Shown here piece by piece: positions 53,100 to 62,050 of a stretch of DNA of 64,000 nt. Where the stretch lies: the NCBI RefSeq assembly GCF_021462415.1, contig NZ_JAKEDS010000002.1, forward strand, positions 248,001-312,000, given 5' to 3'. Below the pieces are notes generated by a model that was given only the letters and a program-made list of their open reading frames with translations, had not been told where the DNA came from and searched no databases. Made by a program: the position numbers and the translations under genes. Each line of letters starts with the position of its first letter. Position 1 is the stretch's first letter. The DNA comes from Rhodohalobacter sp. 614A. Lineage in GTDB: Bacteria > Bacteroidota > Rhodothermia > Balneolales > Balneolaceae.

Positions 53100-54791
53100 T
53101 TACAAAATGTACGTGATTCCAACCTGGAACTGGACGTTAATAAGATCTTTGTGCTCGTAATTTCTGACGTTTACCCCTTCAAATTCACCATAGTCGAACC
53201 GTCCGTAGTTAAAAGCCTTGGTCCACATAAACTTGCCATTCAGGTAAAATGGGCCGGGCCCATAAAGAAAATTAAAACCGAAATTCAGGTTCACGCGGTG
53301 TCGGAAATAATCACCGAATTCGTCGGAAGGAGCGAGGTCGGCCGATCCCCTCAGGAAATGAAAATTGTTGTTATCAACCCACCGCTGGGCAAAAAGGCCA
53401 AATTTATAATTATTCTTGTAGGCATCAATGGACAGATATTGACTGTTTGAGCCGGGCCCGATGGCAGCTCCCAGAACTTCTCCTTTATTGGTATGGCCCT
53501 GCCTGATTCGTGAGTGTGTGTAGATAAATGTTTGCGGCCGCACCTGTTCAAGAGCAGAGGTGGTGAGATTGGTAAATTCGACATTGGTCTTCAGGAAATC
53601 CACCCATGGTATGTAGGAAATTTTCTGGAAACCGAAAAGATACGCCCCGTTATGATGTGGCTGATTAATAAAATCGCGGGCATCGTAACTGTGATCTTCC
53701 CGGTAAAGCTCGCCATAAATTTCAGCATTCGCTTCCGGAAGTGACAAATGCAGGTAGAAAGATGCCGTTTGATTTCGAACCTGTTTGGTATCGTTGCCTC
53801 CGGAGCGTTCAAGCGTGGAGCTGCTGAGAGGATTAAAAATGAGGCCTACATTGCTGAAACTGAAACCGCCCTCCTCGTAAAGGTGATAGACCCGGGTAAT
53901 ACCAATCGTGAGATTTTTAAAGAAAAAAGGCCTGTAGGCAACATTGATGGAGTTGGTAAACCGTGTGTTTCCTTCTCCCACGCCGTCATAATATTTCGAT
54001 TCCTGGGGATAACCGAGAATCCAACGAAACTGCAGGTCACCAAAGTAAGGGATATCGACAGGTTCCCTGCTGGAAAAGAAGAAGTGAGGAATTCCGGCGG
54101 CATTATTACTGAATACCAGGGGATAGCGGACGGCCGGTCCCCACCACAGAGGTTCTGTACTCAATCCTGTTTCAAGTGATTTGTAATGCAGGCGGATAGA
54201 GCTGTTACCGGGATCGATGGTTGTAAACGAATCAGGGCCGAACCGGAATGGCGCATCGAGCTGTGCCTGGATACCTTCGGCCACATAACGGATGTTCCCG
54301 TTTTCATCCCGAAAAATAAACCGCGGATGCCGAAAATCGAGATTCTCCTGGTATATGATATGGGGATAGAGATTGATGGTCAGAAATTTCGAGGTGAGAT
54401 AAAATCCTCCTTTGAATTCTGTATTGCTTCCTCTTCCGTACCATGCCGCACCGTTATTCTCGCCATAGGGAAACTTGGAATTCACCGTATTCTGAATGAA
54501 TGTGGGAAGCATTCCTGCTTCAAATACATTTTCAAGGCCAACTTTTCGGTTGATCAGATTCCTGTTCCACCACTTGCTTTGATCGGTGCCATTCATCAGG
54601 GAGTGGTAAGCATTTGCTGAAAATGGCCGGCTGACGGTTCCAAACGTTACTGAATCGGCCAGAAGGATTTGAAGTGTTGCCTGTTCATCCAGCACACTTC
54701 CCACGGGAATGGTCTGAGCAATAGCCTGGTACGGAACCAGAAGAACGAGTATTGTAAAAAATACTCCAATACACTTCTTAAGACTTGACAT
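53100..54791 (-). CDS. Capsule-assembly Wzi-family outer-membrane protein, second copy
   Basis: A 563-residue paralogue of the protein at 51332 with the same blocks: KFPYGENNGAAWYGRGSNTE, RFGPDSFTTIDPGNSSIRLH, STEPLWWGPAVRYPLVFSNN and PHFFFSSREPVD. Signal peptide (GVFFTILVLLVPYQAIAQ). It ends ITYIL, not in the usual aromatic residue. The tandem duplicates have clearly diverged, so they may hold two different polysaccharides made in this region. A TATATTTG -7 element (54875-54882, minus strand) without a clear -33 is a weak promoter candidate. The 243 bases upstream have no gene. Confidence 0.88.
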   Translation of the reverse strand: MSSLKKCIGVFFTILVLLVPYQAIAQTIPVGSVLDEQATLQILLADSVTFGTVSRPFSANAYHSLMNGTDQSKWWNRNLINRKVGLENVFEAGMLPTFIQNTVNSKFPYGENNGAAWYGRGSNTEFKGGFYLTSKFLTINLYPHIIYQENLDFRHPRFIFRDENGNIRYVAEGIQAQLDAPFRFGPDSFTTIDPGNSSIRLHYKSLETGLSTEPLWWGPAVRYPLVFSNNAAGIPHFFFSSREPVDIPYFGDLQFRWILGYPQESKYYDGVGEGNTRFTNSINVAYRPFFFKNLTIGITRVYHLYEEGGFSFSNVGLIFNPLSSSTLERSGGNDTKQVRNQTASFYLHLSLPEANAEIYGELYREDHSYDARDFINQPHHNGAYLFGFQKISYIPWVDFLKTNVEFTNLTTSALEQVRPQTFIYTHSRIRQGHTNKGEVLGAAIGPGSNSQYLSIDAYKNNYKFGLFAQRWVDNNNFHFLRGSADLAPSDEFGDYFRHRVNLNFGFNFLYGPGPFYLNGKFMWTKAFNYGRFDYGEFEGVNVRNYEHKDLINVQFQVGITYIL

Positions 54792-55034
54792 TCAGAAAAT
54801 TTATCGTGCTGTTTGAACTAATTTTCAACGGTAGGGGCAGAAGTAAACGATCTGTTCAGCCCGTGATTAATCATCAAATATATGAAATCTTGTTATACTT
54901 GATGACAGTTTATAATGTGTTTGTTTTTGGATTCTCCTTACTGCTCGAACAGAAAAAGTTTAGAGTCGGTGTTTGCCTTCTTGTGCCAAATTTTAAAAAG
55001 GCACAGAAGATTTTGGGACGGTTGAGACTGAAAC

Positions 55035-55391
55035 CTACCAGGTTTTTTCGAAGGATTTTGGATCCAGTTCCTTTTCGTCGTGAACCCAATACGTATCATG
55101 GTCAGAAGACAAGAGCATCGGGTCGTTTTCAGTCAGCCGGTGTATCAATGCAAAAGGCAAAAGAATCACGTAAAAAACAATTGTCAGCAAAATATTTGGC
55201 ACAATATAACTGAGCAATTTTGACAAGCCCATCCATAACTTTTCGATAATTTGACTCAAATAGTCTGAAAGGCCAAGAAGCCCGACTACCAGTGAGATAT
55301 ACAGGAAAACCCGTGCATCCGAAAAGAAATAAATCAGCAGGAAACCCATGCTGATAATTAAGACCGTCGATTTCGATTTATCTTTTACCAT
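55035..55391 (-). CDS. SxtJ-family membrane protein
   Basis: A 118-residue protein with hydrophobic helices near residues 10-41 (VLIISMGFLLIYFFSDARVF) and 66-86 (NILLTIVFYVILLPFALIHR) and a polar tail TENDPMLLSSDHDTYWVHDE. The pattern fits the SxtJ family, small membrane proteins found beside NodU/CmcH-type carbamoyltransferases. It is the last gene of the operon 58604 to 55035; the DUF5989 gene precedes it by 27 bases. Its biochemical role is unknown; linkage to a membrane-bound carbamoylation step is inferred. Confidence 0.7.
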   Translation of the reverse strand: MVKDKSKSTVLIISMGFLLIYFFSDARVFLYISLVVGLLGLSDYLSQIIEKLWMGLSKLLSYIVPNILLTIVFYVILLPFALIHRLTENDPMLLSSDHDTYWVHDEKELDPKSFEKTW

Positions 55392-55418
55392 AATTAGTTA
55401 ATTAAACTCAATTGAGAT

Positions 55419-55568
55419 TTAAAACAGTGTATAAATGAATGGGGCAATTGCACTTCCGCCGCCAATCACGATAAGGATGCCTAATATCAACAGGACTAAA
55501 ATTACCGGCGCGAGGAGGAATTTTTTCCTCTCTTTTACAAAGAGCCAAAGATCTTTAAGGGTTTCCAT
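55419..55568 (-). CDS. DUF5989-type small membrane protein (49 residues)
   Basis: A 49-residue frame, read on the minus strand from ATG at 55568 to TAA at 55419-55421. It begins METLKDLWLFVKERKKFLLA, continues in one hydrophobic helix (PVILVLLILGILIVIG), then GGGSAIAPFIYTLF. This is the typical DUF5989 layout, which accompanies carbamoyltransferase and SxtJ genes in many bacteria. Nine bases separate it from the SGNH gene. It is easily missed because of its size. Function unknown; probably scaffolds the neighbours in the membrane. Confidence 0.75.
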   Translation of the reverse strand: METLKDLWLFVKERKKFLLAPVILVLLILGILIVIGGGSAIAPFIYTLF

Positions 55569-55577
55569 AACAAGGGT

Positions 55578-56723
55578 TTAATTTTCTGATGTTAAATAAT
55601 TATACAGCGTTTCTGCCACGAATTGATGACCATATTCATTCCAGTGGGAGTCTACTTCGGAATTAAATTTTGTTTGATGTTCCCGATAGTCCGCCTGCAT
55701 CCAAGGCGCAAGGTTTAAAAAATCCATGTTATACTTTTCGGTAGTTTCGCGCATTAAATCGTTCAGCCAATATGCCCCGCTGGTGGATACATCATTTCCA
55801 TCATAAATTACTTCTCGCGGTGCATCCATTACAAATATAATCCGTTTATTTGGATTTTCTTCACGGATTTTGCCAATTGTATAATCAACGGCCAGCTCAA
55901 TTTGTTCCCGCATTTCAAATACTTCTTCGGGATTGATATTCGCTTCAAAATTTGGTGCTTCTTTTTCCGCTTCTTCCTCATCAGCAGATAGCGATTCAGT
56001 CATATTGGCAAACATTCTTTGAAGATTGATTCCAAGATATTCATAGTGACGAACATATCTCTGAACCCGGCTTTTTTGGATGATTGAGCGCACAAAACCT
56101 GGATTGAGTTTTTCATCAAGAAAATTGGTGAATACCGGGTCATTTTCAATAATTGTACTGTCAGGATTTACCGTAACCGTCATAAGGGATCGAAACCGGG
56201 GATCGTCCGTGCCTCCGGTAATCGATTCGTTGAAATCGTTGTGCACTATAGTAAAAACAAGCGTAGACGGATTGTATTTTTCAACAACATACCGGCTCAC
56301 ATGAAGATATTGCGTTAAAGGATACAAGGATTTTCCAAACGCATAAACTTCCTGATCATCCGGAAGCATCTCGTTCAAAAGATTCGGATAGCTTTTTGTG
56401 ATATCCACCTGCAGGGCTTCCACATACGAATCCCCAATCACGGCAATCAGGTTTTTGCCAGAATCGGGTTGATAGTCGATCGGAGAGTTCCATCCCTCGT
56501 TATTAATCGACCAGTCCGCTCTTAACTGAAAGAACTTTCCTTTTGTATATGTTCCTGATCCGGATTCCGGGTTGAATTTCAGGATATTCGTTTGCTCATC
56601 ATAAATGGTTTCCGGACGGCTGGGGAGCGGCATGAAAAAAGCCAGGATAATTTCCAGCATAATAATGAGAATGATAAGCGATGGAATGCTTACCAAGAGC
56701 ACATTTTTGATAAACTCTCTCAT
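55578..56723 (-). CDS. Membrane-anchored SGNH-hydrolase-like protein
   Basis: A 381-residue protein with one N-terminal membrane helix (VLLVSIPSLIILIIMLEIIL) and an SGNH/GDSL-like periplasmic domain. LIAVIGDSYVEALQV is block I with the nucleophile Ser, VFTIVHNDFNES is the block III Asn region, and DSHWNEYGHQF is block V with Asp and His. Proteins of this shape act as O-acyl transferases or esterases on exported glycans (compare AlgX/AlgJ). Gap of 9 bases to both neighbours; it is part of the carbamoyltransferase operon. Confidence 0.78.
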   Translation of the reverse strand: MREFIKNVLLVSIPSLIILIIMLEIILAFFMPLPSRPETIYDEQTNILKFNPESGSGTYTKGKFFQLRADWSINNEGWNSPIDYQPDSGKNLIAVIGDSYVEALQVDITKSYPNLLNEMLPDDQEVYAFGKSLYPLTQYLHVSRYVVEKYNPSTLVFTIVHNDFNESITGGTDDPRFRSLMTVTVNPDSTIIENDPVFTNFLDEKLNPGFVRSIIQKSRVQRYVRHYEYLGINLQRMFANMTESLSADEEEAEKEAPNFEANINPEEVFEMREQIELAVDYTIGKIREENPNKRIIFVMDAPREVIYDGNDVSTSGAYWLNDLMRETTEKYNMDFLNLAPWMQADYREHQTKFNSEVDSHWNEYGHQFVAETLYNYLTSEN

Positions 56724-56732
56724 TTTGATTGT

Positions 56733-58604
56733 TTAATCCTTTTTAAATGTTTCCATCCATTTTTCCTTGTTTTCCCAGTCGGGCTGATCAGTTTTCTTCA
56801 GGATGTAATCATTCACAACCAGGTAATCCATTTCGGTTCTCATAAAACATTTGTACGCGTCCGCCGGTGTGCAAACAATCGGTTCCCCACGGACATTAAA
56901 ACTGGTATTTACAAGAACGCTGTACCCGGTAAGTTCTTTAAACGCTTTCAGCAGTTTCCAATATCTTGGGTTGGTTTCTTCATGAACGGTTTGAACTCTT
57001 GCCGAGAAATCAAGATGTGTAATAGAAGGAACATCACTCCGTTTGAAATAGAGTTTTGTCCAAAGATCCATATCGTGGTAACCCTCAGGCAAATCATTTC
57101 TCCGACTCTTCTGTACATCGGAAATCAGAAGCATATAGGGAGAGGGGACATCCATTTCAAAATAATCATTGCAATCTTCAGCTAAAACGGATGGAGCAAA
57201 CGGACGAAATCCTTCGCGGTATTTAATTTTCAGGTTCAGCTTTTTCTGCATTTCTTCATTTCGGGCATCCGCAAGAATACTTCTGTTTCCCAAAGCCCGT
57301 GGGCCCCATTCCATTCTGCCCTGAAACCAACCGACAACATTTCCGTTTTTCAACAGGTCGGCGGTTTTTTTAGCCAGGGATTCGAAAGGTTCAACCTTTT
57401 CGTAAACGGCTTTGTATCGCTTTAAAGACTGAAGCACTTCTTTCTCTGAAAAGTAAGGACCAAGATAGGTTCCTTTCATGGAATCATTTTCTGAATCGAC
57501 TGTCCGTTCATTTCCGAAATACATGTAATGAACGATTTGAGCCCCGCCCAGAGCTCCGCCGGCATCACCGGCAGCGGGTTGAATAAAAAGATTATCAATA
57601 AATTCTTCTTTGATGAGCTTGCCGTTTGCTACACAGTTCAATGCAACCCCACCCGCCAGGCATAGGTTGGAAGATCCCGTGACGGCAACAGCTTCTTTGG
57701 CCATCAAAAGAATAATCTCTTCAGTTACTTGTTGAATGGCATGGGCAAGATCACAATGTTTTTGATCGAGATCACCATCCGGAATGGCTTTTGGAAATCC
57801 GAAAAGTTTTTCCCATTTCTGATCATCCACCATTTTTAAACCGGTGGCATAATTAAAGTAATCCTGGTTGAGCCAGATCGATCCATCATCCTTAATATGA
57901 ACAATATGCTCTTTAATAAGGTCTACATACTTTTGAGTTCGTTCCGCGTGTGGATTTCCGTAAGGAGCGAGGCCCATCAGTTTGTATTCACCTGAGTTGA
58001 CCCTAAAACCCAGGAAGTATGTAAAAGCAGAATATAGCAGGCCAACAGAGTGCGGAAAACGAAGCTCCTTAATTTTCTTTATGCTATTCCCTTTTCCGAT
58101 ACATATGGAAGCTGTGGCCCATTCACCAACACCATCGATGGTAAGGATTGCAGCTTCCTCGAAAGGTGAGGGATAAAAAGCACTTGCCGCGTGAGAAAGG
58201 TGGTGTTCAGGGAAATAGAGTTTCAGTTTCTTTTTGTCATATTTCTGGATATCAGAAAGCCCGTCTCTCAGGAGCTTCTTGAGAAACATTTTTTCTCTGA
58301 GCCATACGGGAATAGATGTGAGAAACTGCCGTAAACCTTTTGGAGCAAACGCATAGTACGTTTCGAGTAAACGTTCGAATTTTAAAATGGGCTTATCGTA
58401 AAAAACAACTGCATCCAGCTCGTCAATAGTATACCCGGCTTCTCGCAGGCAGTATTGAACGGCATTTGTTGGAAATTCTGCAGTGTGTTTAACTCTGGTA
58501 AAACGATCTTCCTGGGCGGCAGCTATAATTTCTCCATTTGAGATTATTGCCGCTGCAGAGTCATGGTAAAATGCTGAAATGCCTAATATTACTTTATTTG
58601 CCAC
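56733..58604 (-). CDS. NodU/CmcH-type O-carbamoyltransferase
   Basis: A 623-residue enzyme. The N-terminal YrdC-like/kinase-fold domain has VILGISAFYHDSAAAI, HHLSHAASAFYPSPFEEAAI and LTIDGVGEWATAS; the middle has LCLAGGVALNCVANGKL; the C-terminal domain has GWFQGRMEWGPRALGNRSIL, FRPFAPSVLAED and LVNTSFNVRGEPIVCTPADA. These are the carbamoyl-phosphate and ATP sites of NodU, CmcH and TobZ. It carbamoylates a hydroxyl, probably on a sugar of the local polysaccharide. First gene of its operon; TAGGTTTG (58692-58699, minus) is an exact -7 element but lacks a clear -33. Confidence 0.93.
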   Translation of the reverse strand: MANKVILGISAFYHDSAAAIISNGEIIAAAQEDRFTRVKHTAEFPTNAVQYCLREAGYTIDELDAVVFYDKPILKFERLLETYYAFAPKGLRQFLTSIPVWLREKMFLKKLLRDGLSDIQKYDKKKLKLYFPEHHLSHAASAFYPSPFEEAAILTIDGVGEWATASICIGKGNSIKKIKELRFPHSVGLLYSAFTYFLGFRVNSGEYKLMGLAPYGNPHAERTQKYVDLIKEHIVHIKDDGSIWLNQDYFNYATGLKMVDDQKWEKLFGFPKAIPDGDLDQKHCDLAHAIQQVTEEIILLMAKEAVAVTGSSNLCLAGGVALNCVANGKLIKEEFIDNLFIQPAAGDAGGALGGAQIVHYMYFGNERTVDSENDSMKGTYLGPYFSEKEVLQSLKRYKAVYEKVEPFESLAKKTADLLKNGNVVGWFQGRMEWGPRALGNRSILADARNEEMQKKLNLKIKYREGFRPFAPSVLAEDCNDYFEMDVPSPYMLLISDVQKSRRNDLPEGYHDMDLWTKLYFKRSDVPSITHLDFSARVQTVHEETNPRYWKLLKAFKELTGYSVLVNTSFNVRGEPIVCTPADAYKCFMRTEMDYLVVNDYILKKTDQPDWENKEKWMETFKKD

Positions 58605-58868
58605 AAAAACAACTAATTATCATTTATTGCACCGTAGGAACAAAGAAGTGGAATCATACTTCTATACGACTACATTATTACTGAATCATAACAAACCTAA
58701 AACATAAGACTATTTAAATAATTATCATAGGTGAACTCGATACAGATATGAGAGAAACTCCTTTGGCTTTGGATTAAAAAAATCCAAGATTCTTGTCTGT
58801 TATGATTGCATAAAATACCGTAACTTGAATATTTAGGAAATATTACGAAAAAGCTTTTACAGAACTCC

Positions 58869-60107
58869 ATGAGTGATGATGCACAAGTAACTGGGAATGA
58901 ATTGGCGGAGTCGAAATCCGAGTCAGGTCTTAAATTTCAGTCCCTCGATATTATTGAAATTGACCTCATTGAGAAGGCGAATACAGTTTGGGATGGCAGG
59001 CGAACAATCATAGTTTTTATAGTGATATGCCTTGCCTTTGCATATTTTCATAGTGAATATGGACCAACTGAGTATACGTCAACGGCTTCATTAATCCAGG
59101 AATCGGAAGGGGCATCCGTAGGTGACTTCGGTAGTTCATTTCTTCGGTCTTTAACAGGGTTGAATTTTCCCTCTGGCGGCGGCAGTGGAAATATGTCGGC
59201 TGTGGCTACCGGTAGAGCGCCTCTGCCTGTTTCATTATATCCAGTGATTGTAAGTAGTACTGAGTTTCAAAAAGAATTGATCTACACAGAGCTTGAGTTT
59301 TCAACTTTTAACGACAGCACTATGACGATCTTTGATTACTATCACGACTATAGAGAACCTGCCTTGAGAGACCGGGTTTATACATTGATAGGCAACATGA
59401 CTATTTATTTACCCGTAACAGTGTTGCAGTGGGGCAAAAGCATTCTGAAAGGCGTAATCAATGGCATAACCAGTCTTTGGAAGGAGGAGCCTCCTCAAGA
59501 ATTTGCTAATGTAGAAGAAGTCGAAATTGATCAGGACGAACGGCTTCAATCGGTTACTTCTGATGAACGGGCCGTTATTGAATGGCTGAAGTTGCGCATA
59601 AGTCTTTCGAGTGCCGGGGGAATTATGGAAATAACCACAACCTTTCCGGATCCCAAAGCAGCTGCATTGGTCAACGCGAAGCTTATTCAATACATACAGG
59701 ACTATATTACAGATTATAGAATCCAGAAAGCCCAGCAGAATCTTGACAATACACTTGAAAGATATGACGAAGCTAAGGAGCGATATGAAGAAGCTCAATA
59801 CGAGCTCGCCCAATATCGGGATGAAAACCTCAATGTATCGTCTCAAACGGCAAGCCTGGAAGAAAACAGGTTGCAAAATGAAACCAGCTTGCGAGGCAGT
59901 ATCTATAATTCGGTTGCCCAGGAAGTTGAACAGGCAAGAATGATATTGCAGCAGCAAATACCGGTTTTCAATCCTCTTGAAAAACCAAATGTGCCGCCAT
60001 ATCCGTCTTCGGGTTCATCTCCGTTGCTTATGGTTTTTGCGGGTGTGTTAGGCTTGTTTGCCGGTATTGCATGGGTATTGATTCGCAGTACATCGCTTTT
60101 CAATTAG
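58869..60107 (+). CDS. Wzz-type chain-length protein without kinase domain
   Basis: A 412-residue inner-membrane protein. TM1 (IIVFIVICLAFAYFHSEYG, about residues 46-64) leads to YTSTASLIQ, the Wzz pattern; a Gly/Ser-rich loop follows (GLNFPSGGGSGNM); a coiled coil (DNTLERYDEAKERYEEAQYE) spans about 290-360; TM2 is at the end (LLMVFAGVLGLFAGIAWVLI) with the proline-rich PLEKPNVPPYPSSG before it. It regulates chain length in the periplasm like Wzz/KpsE. It lacks the tyrosine kinase of the protein at 20379. It is divergent from the carbamoyltransferase operon, 264 bases apart. Confidence 0.85.
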   Translation: MSDDAQVTGNELAESKSESGLKFQSLDIIEIDLIEKANTVWDGRRTIIVFIVICLAFAYFHSEYGPTEYTSTASLIQESEGASVGDFGSSFLRSLTGLNFPSGGGSGNMSAVATGRAPLPVSLYPVIVSSTEFQKELIYTELEFSTFNDSTMTIFDYYHDYREPALRDRVYTLIGNMTIYLPVTVLQWGKSILKGVINGITSLWKEEPPQEFANVEEVEIDQDERLQSVTSDERAVIEWLKLRISLSSAGGIMEITTTFPDPKAAALVNAKLIQYIQDYITDYRIQKAQQNLDNTLERYDEAKERYEEAQYELAQYRDENLNVSSQTASLEENRLQNETSLRGSIYNSVAQEVEQARMILQQQIPVFNPLEKPNVPPYPSSGSSPLLMVFAGVLGLFAGIAWVLIRSTSLFN

Positions 60108-60171
60108 CGCAACATTTAAATATTTTATTATTCAACATGAGTAAGAGTTTTAATCTCCCTAAATTAAATAG

Positions 60172-61974
60172 ATGATAGATTCATTAAAGAAAATCTATTC
60201 TCTTTTCTCAAGGAAAGATCGCATTAAATTCCTCATCCTTTTTGTTTTAATGCTGATTGCATCGTTTTTCGAGGTACTTGGAATTGGTATGATTCCAGCC
60301 TTTGTAGTTACAATGGCAGAGCCCGAAAAAATACTTAATATGCAATATATAGGTTCGATACTCACGTATTTGGGGATTACTACACGTGAGTCACTTATTT
60401 TTTCCGGTGCGTTTACACTACTTCTTGTGTACATCCTCAAGAACGTATACCTGACTTATTTTAATTATCTGCGTCAAAAATTTGTGTATAGGCGCAAAAT
60501 CTACCTGCAAAACCGGATTTTTAAAGCTTACATGACGGCGCCTTATACATTCTACCTAAACAAAAATTCAGCCGAATTGTTGAGGAATGTCAGAAGTGAG
60601 GTGAGCAGCCTGATAACCGGTACCATTTTTCCTGTCTTCGATATTACGTTAAACGTAATAATGTTTTTCTTAATTATTGCAGGACTTCTTTACCTGGAGC
60701 CTCTCATTACTGTCATTACCATTTTTATTATGGGTGGTTGCGGATATACATTTCTGCGCATAACTCAGAAAAAAACCCTGGAATCAGGTAAAACCCAACG
60801 GTTGGCGAGGGGAGATATGAACCGTATGGTACTTCAGGGATTGGGTGGATTTAAAGATTCAAGAGTGCTAAATCGAGAAAAGCTTTTTTTGCAGCAGTAT
60901 GATAAATTCGCCAAGAGAAACATGACGGCATCTATCTATCAGTCAGTTGTAAAAAGCCTTCCCAAACCTATAATTGAGACGCTTTTAGTTGTAGGTATTC
61001 TAACTATTACTCTGATAATGGTAAGTGAAGGACGGGATTTTTCAGGAATTATCACAATCCTCACTTTATTCGGTGTAGCTGCTGTAAAATTGATGCCTAT
61101 TTTTAATAATCTGATCCAACAGATTACAACGATTCGCTATAGTGCATATTCGGTATACGCCATATTTGATGATATTGAGCTTCTTGAAAATAAATACAAG
61201 GATTTCCGTGATAAGATCTTGAAATCAGCGGAAAAGCTGAATCTTGAAAAGGAAATTGAACTTGATAATGTAAGTTACAGATACCCGAATTCTGATGAGT
61301 ATGCTGTAAAAGACATCAGTCTTAAAATTCCCAAGGGAAGCGCCGTTGCTTTTGTGGGCGAATCCGGAGCCGGAAAAACAACCTTAGTGGATGTGATTTT
61401 AGGCTTGCTTACACCTGAAACCGGGGCTATTTATGTCGATGGTGCAAATATTGAAAACAACCTCAGGGGATGGATGAAGAACATCGGGTACATTCAGCAG
61501 TCCAATTATCTAATGGACGAAAGGATTTTCCGAAATATTGCTTTTGGTATACCCGATGATGAGGTGGATAAAGAGAAGCTGAACGAGGCGATAGAAGCCG
61601 CCCAACTTAAGGAATTGATCGAGCGTCTGCCGAAAGGATTGCGTACCCGTGTCGGGGAACGGGGTGTTCGGTTATCCGGTGGACAGCAGCAGAGAATTGC
61701 CATTGCACGGGCTCTGTATAACGATCCACAGGTGCTGGTTATGGATGAAGCCACTTCAGCTCTGGACAATATTACTGAGAAGTATGTGATTGAGGCAATA
61801 GAACGGCTCAGAGGCGACAGAACCATTATCATGATTGCCCACCGCCTTACAACCGTTCGCAATTGTGATGTGATTTATATGTTGAATGAAGGCGAAATTA
61901 TTGCCAAAGGTACATATGATGAGTTGCTTGAATCCAGTTCAGAATTCAGGAAAATGAGTTTGGTTGAGGATTGA
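60172..61974 (+). CDS. ABC transporter with fused permease and ATPase, second copy
   Basis: A 600-residue half transporter closely related to that at 18204. Membrane part to about residue 330; ATPase with Walker A GESGAGKTTLVDVILGLL, LSGGQQQRIAIARALYNDP, VLVMDEATSALDNITEKYVI and IMIAHRLTTVRNC. Shared NRIFKAYM, SAELLRN, EPLIT and EFRKMSLVED segments show common descent. It follows the Wzz-type gene by 64 bases and precedes pseB, so it may export or flip a pseudaminate-containing glycan. Substrate inferred. Confidence 0.88.
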   Translation: MIDSLKKIYSLFSRKDRIKFLILFVLMLIASFFEVLGIGMIPAFVVTMAEPEKILNMQYIGSILTYLGITTRESLIFSGAFTLLLVYILKNVYLTYFNYLRQKFVYRRKIYLQNRIFKAYMTAPYTFYLNKNSAELLRNVRSEVSSLITGTIFPVFDITLNVIMFFLIIAGLLYLEPLITVITIFIMGGCGYTFLRITQKKTLESGKTQRLARGDMNRMVLQGLGGFKDSRVLNREKLFLQQYDKFAKRNMTASIYQSVVKSLPKPIIETLLVVGILTITLIMVSEGRDFSGIITILTLFGVAAVKLMPIFNNLIQQITTIRYSAYSVYAIFDDIELLENKYKDFRDKILKSAEKLNLEKEIELDNVSYRYPNSDEYAVKDISLKIPKGSAVAFVGESGAGKTTLVDVILGLLTPETGAIYVDGANIENNLRGWMKNIGYIQQSNYLMDERIFRNIAFGIPDDEVDKEKLNEAIEAAQLKELIERLPKGLRTRVGERGVRLSGGQQQRIAIARALYNDPQVLVMDEATSALDNITEKYVIEAIERLRGDRTIIMIAHRLTTVRNCDVIYMLNEGEIIAKGTYDELLESSSEFRKMSLVED

Positions 61975-62050
61975 TTTATTCAACTTATGATCATGTGTTA
62001 CTTTCTACATTGGAGTTTGGAAACAGGAGTTATTTAAGAATGCTTTTCTA

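Noticed and set aside
53100-54791. Several plus-strand frames of 125-144 residues opposite the second Wzi gene
   Set aside because: They are antisense to a clearly recognised outer-membrane protein and have no homology pattern.
54785-55213. 142-residue plus-strand frame between the Wzi and SxtJ genes
   Set aside because: Much of it is antisense to the SxtJ gene, the rest is basic non-homologous sequence, and the minus-strand genes explain the region.
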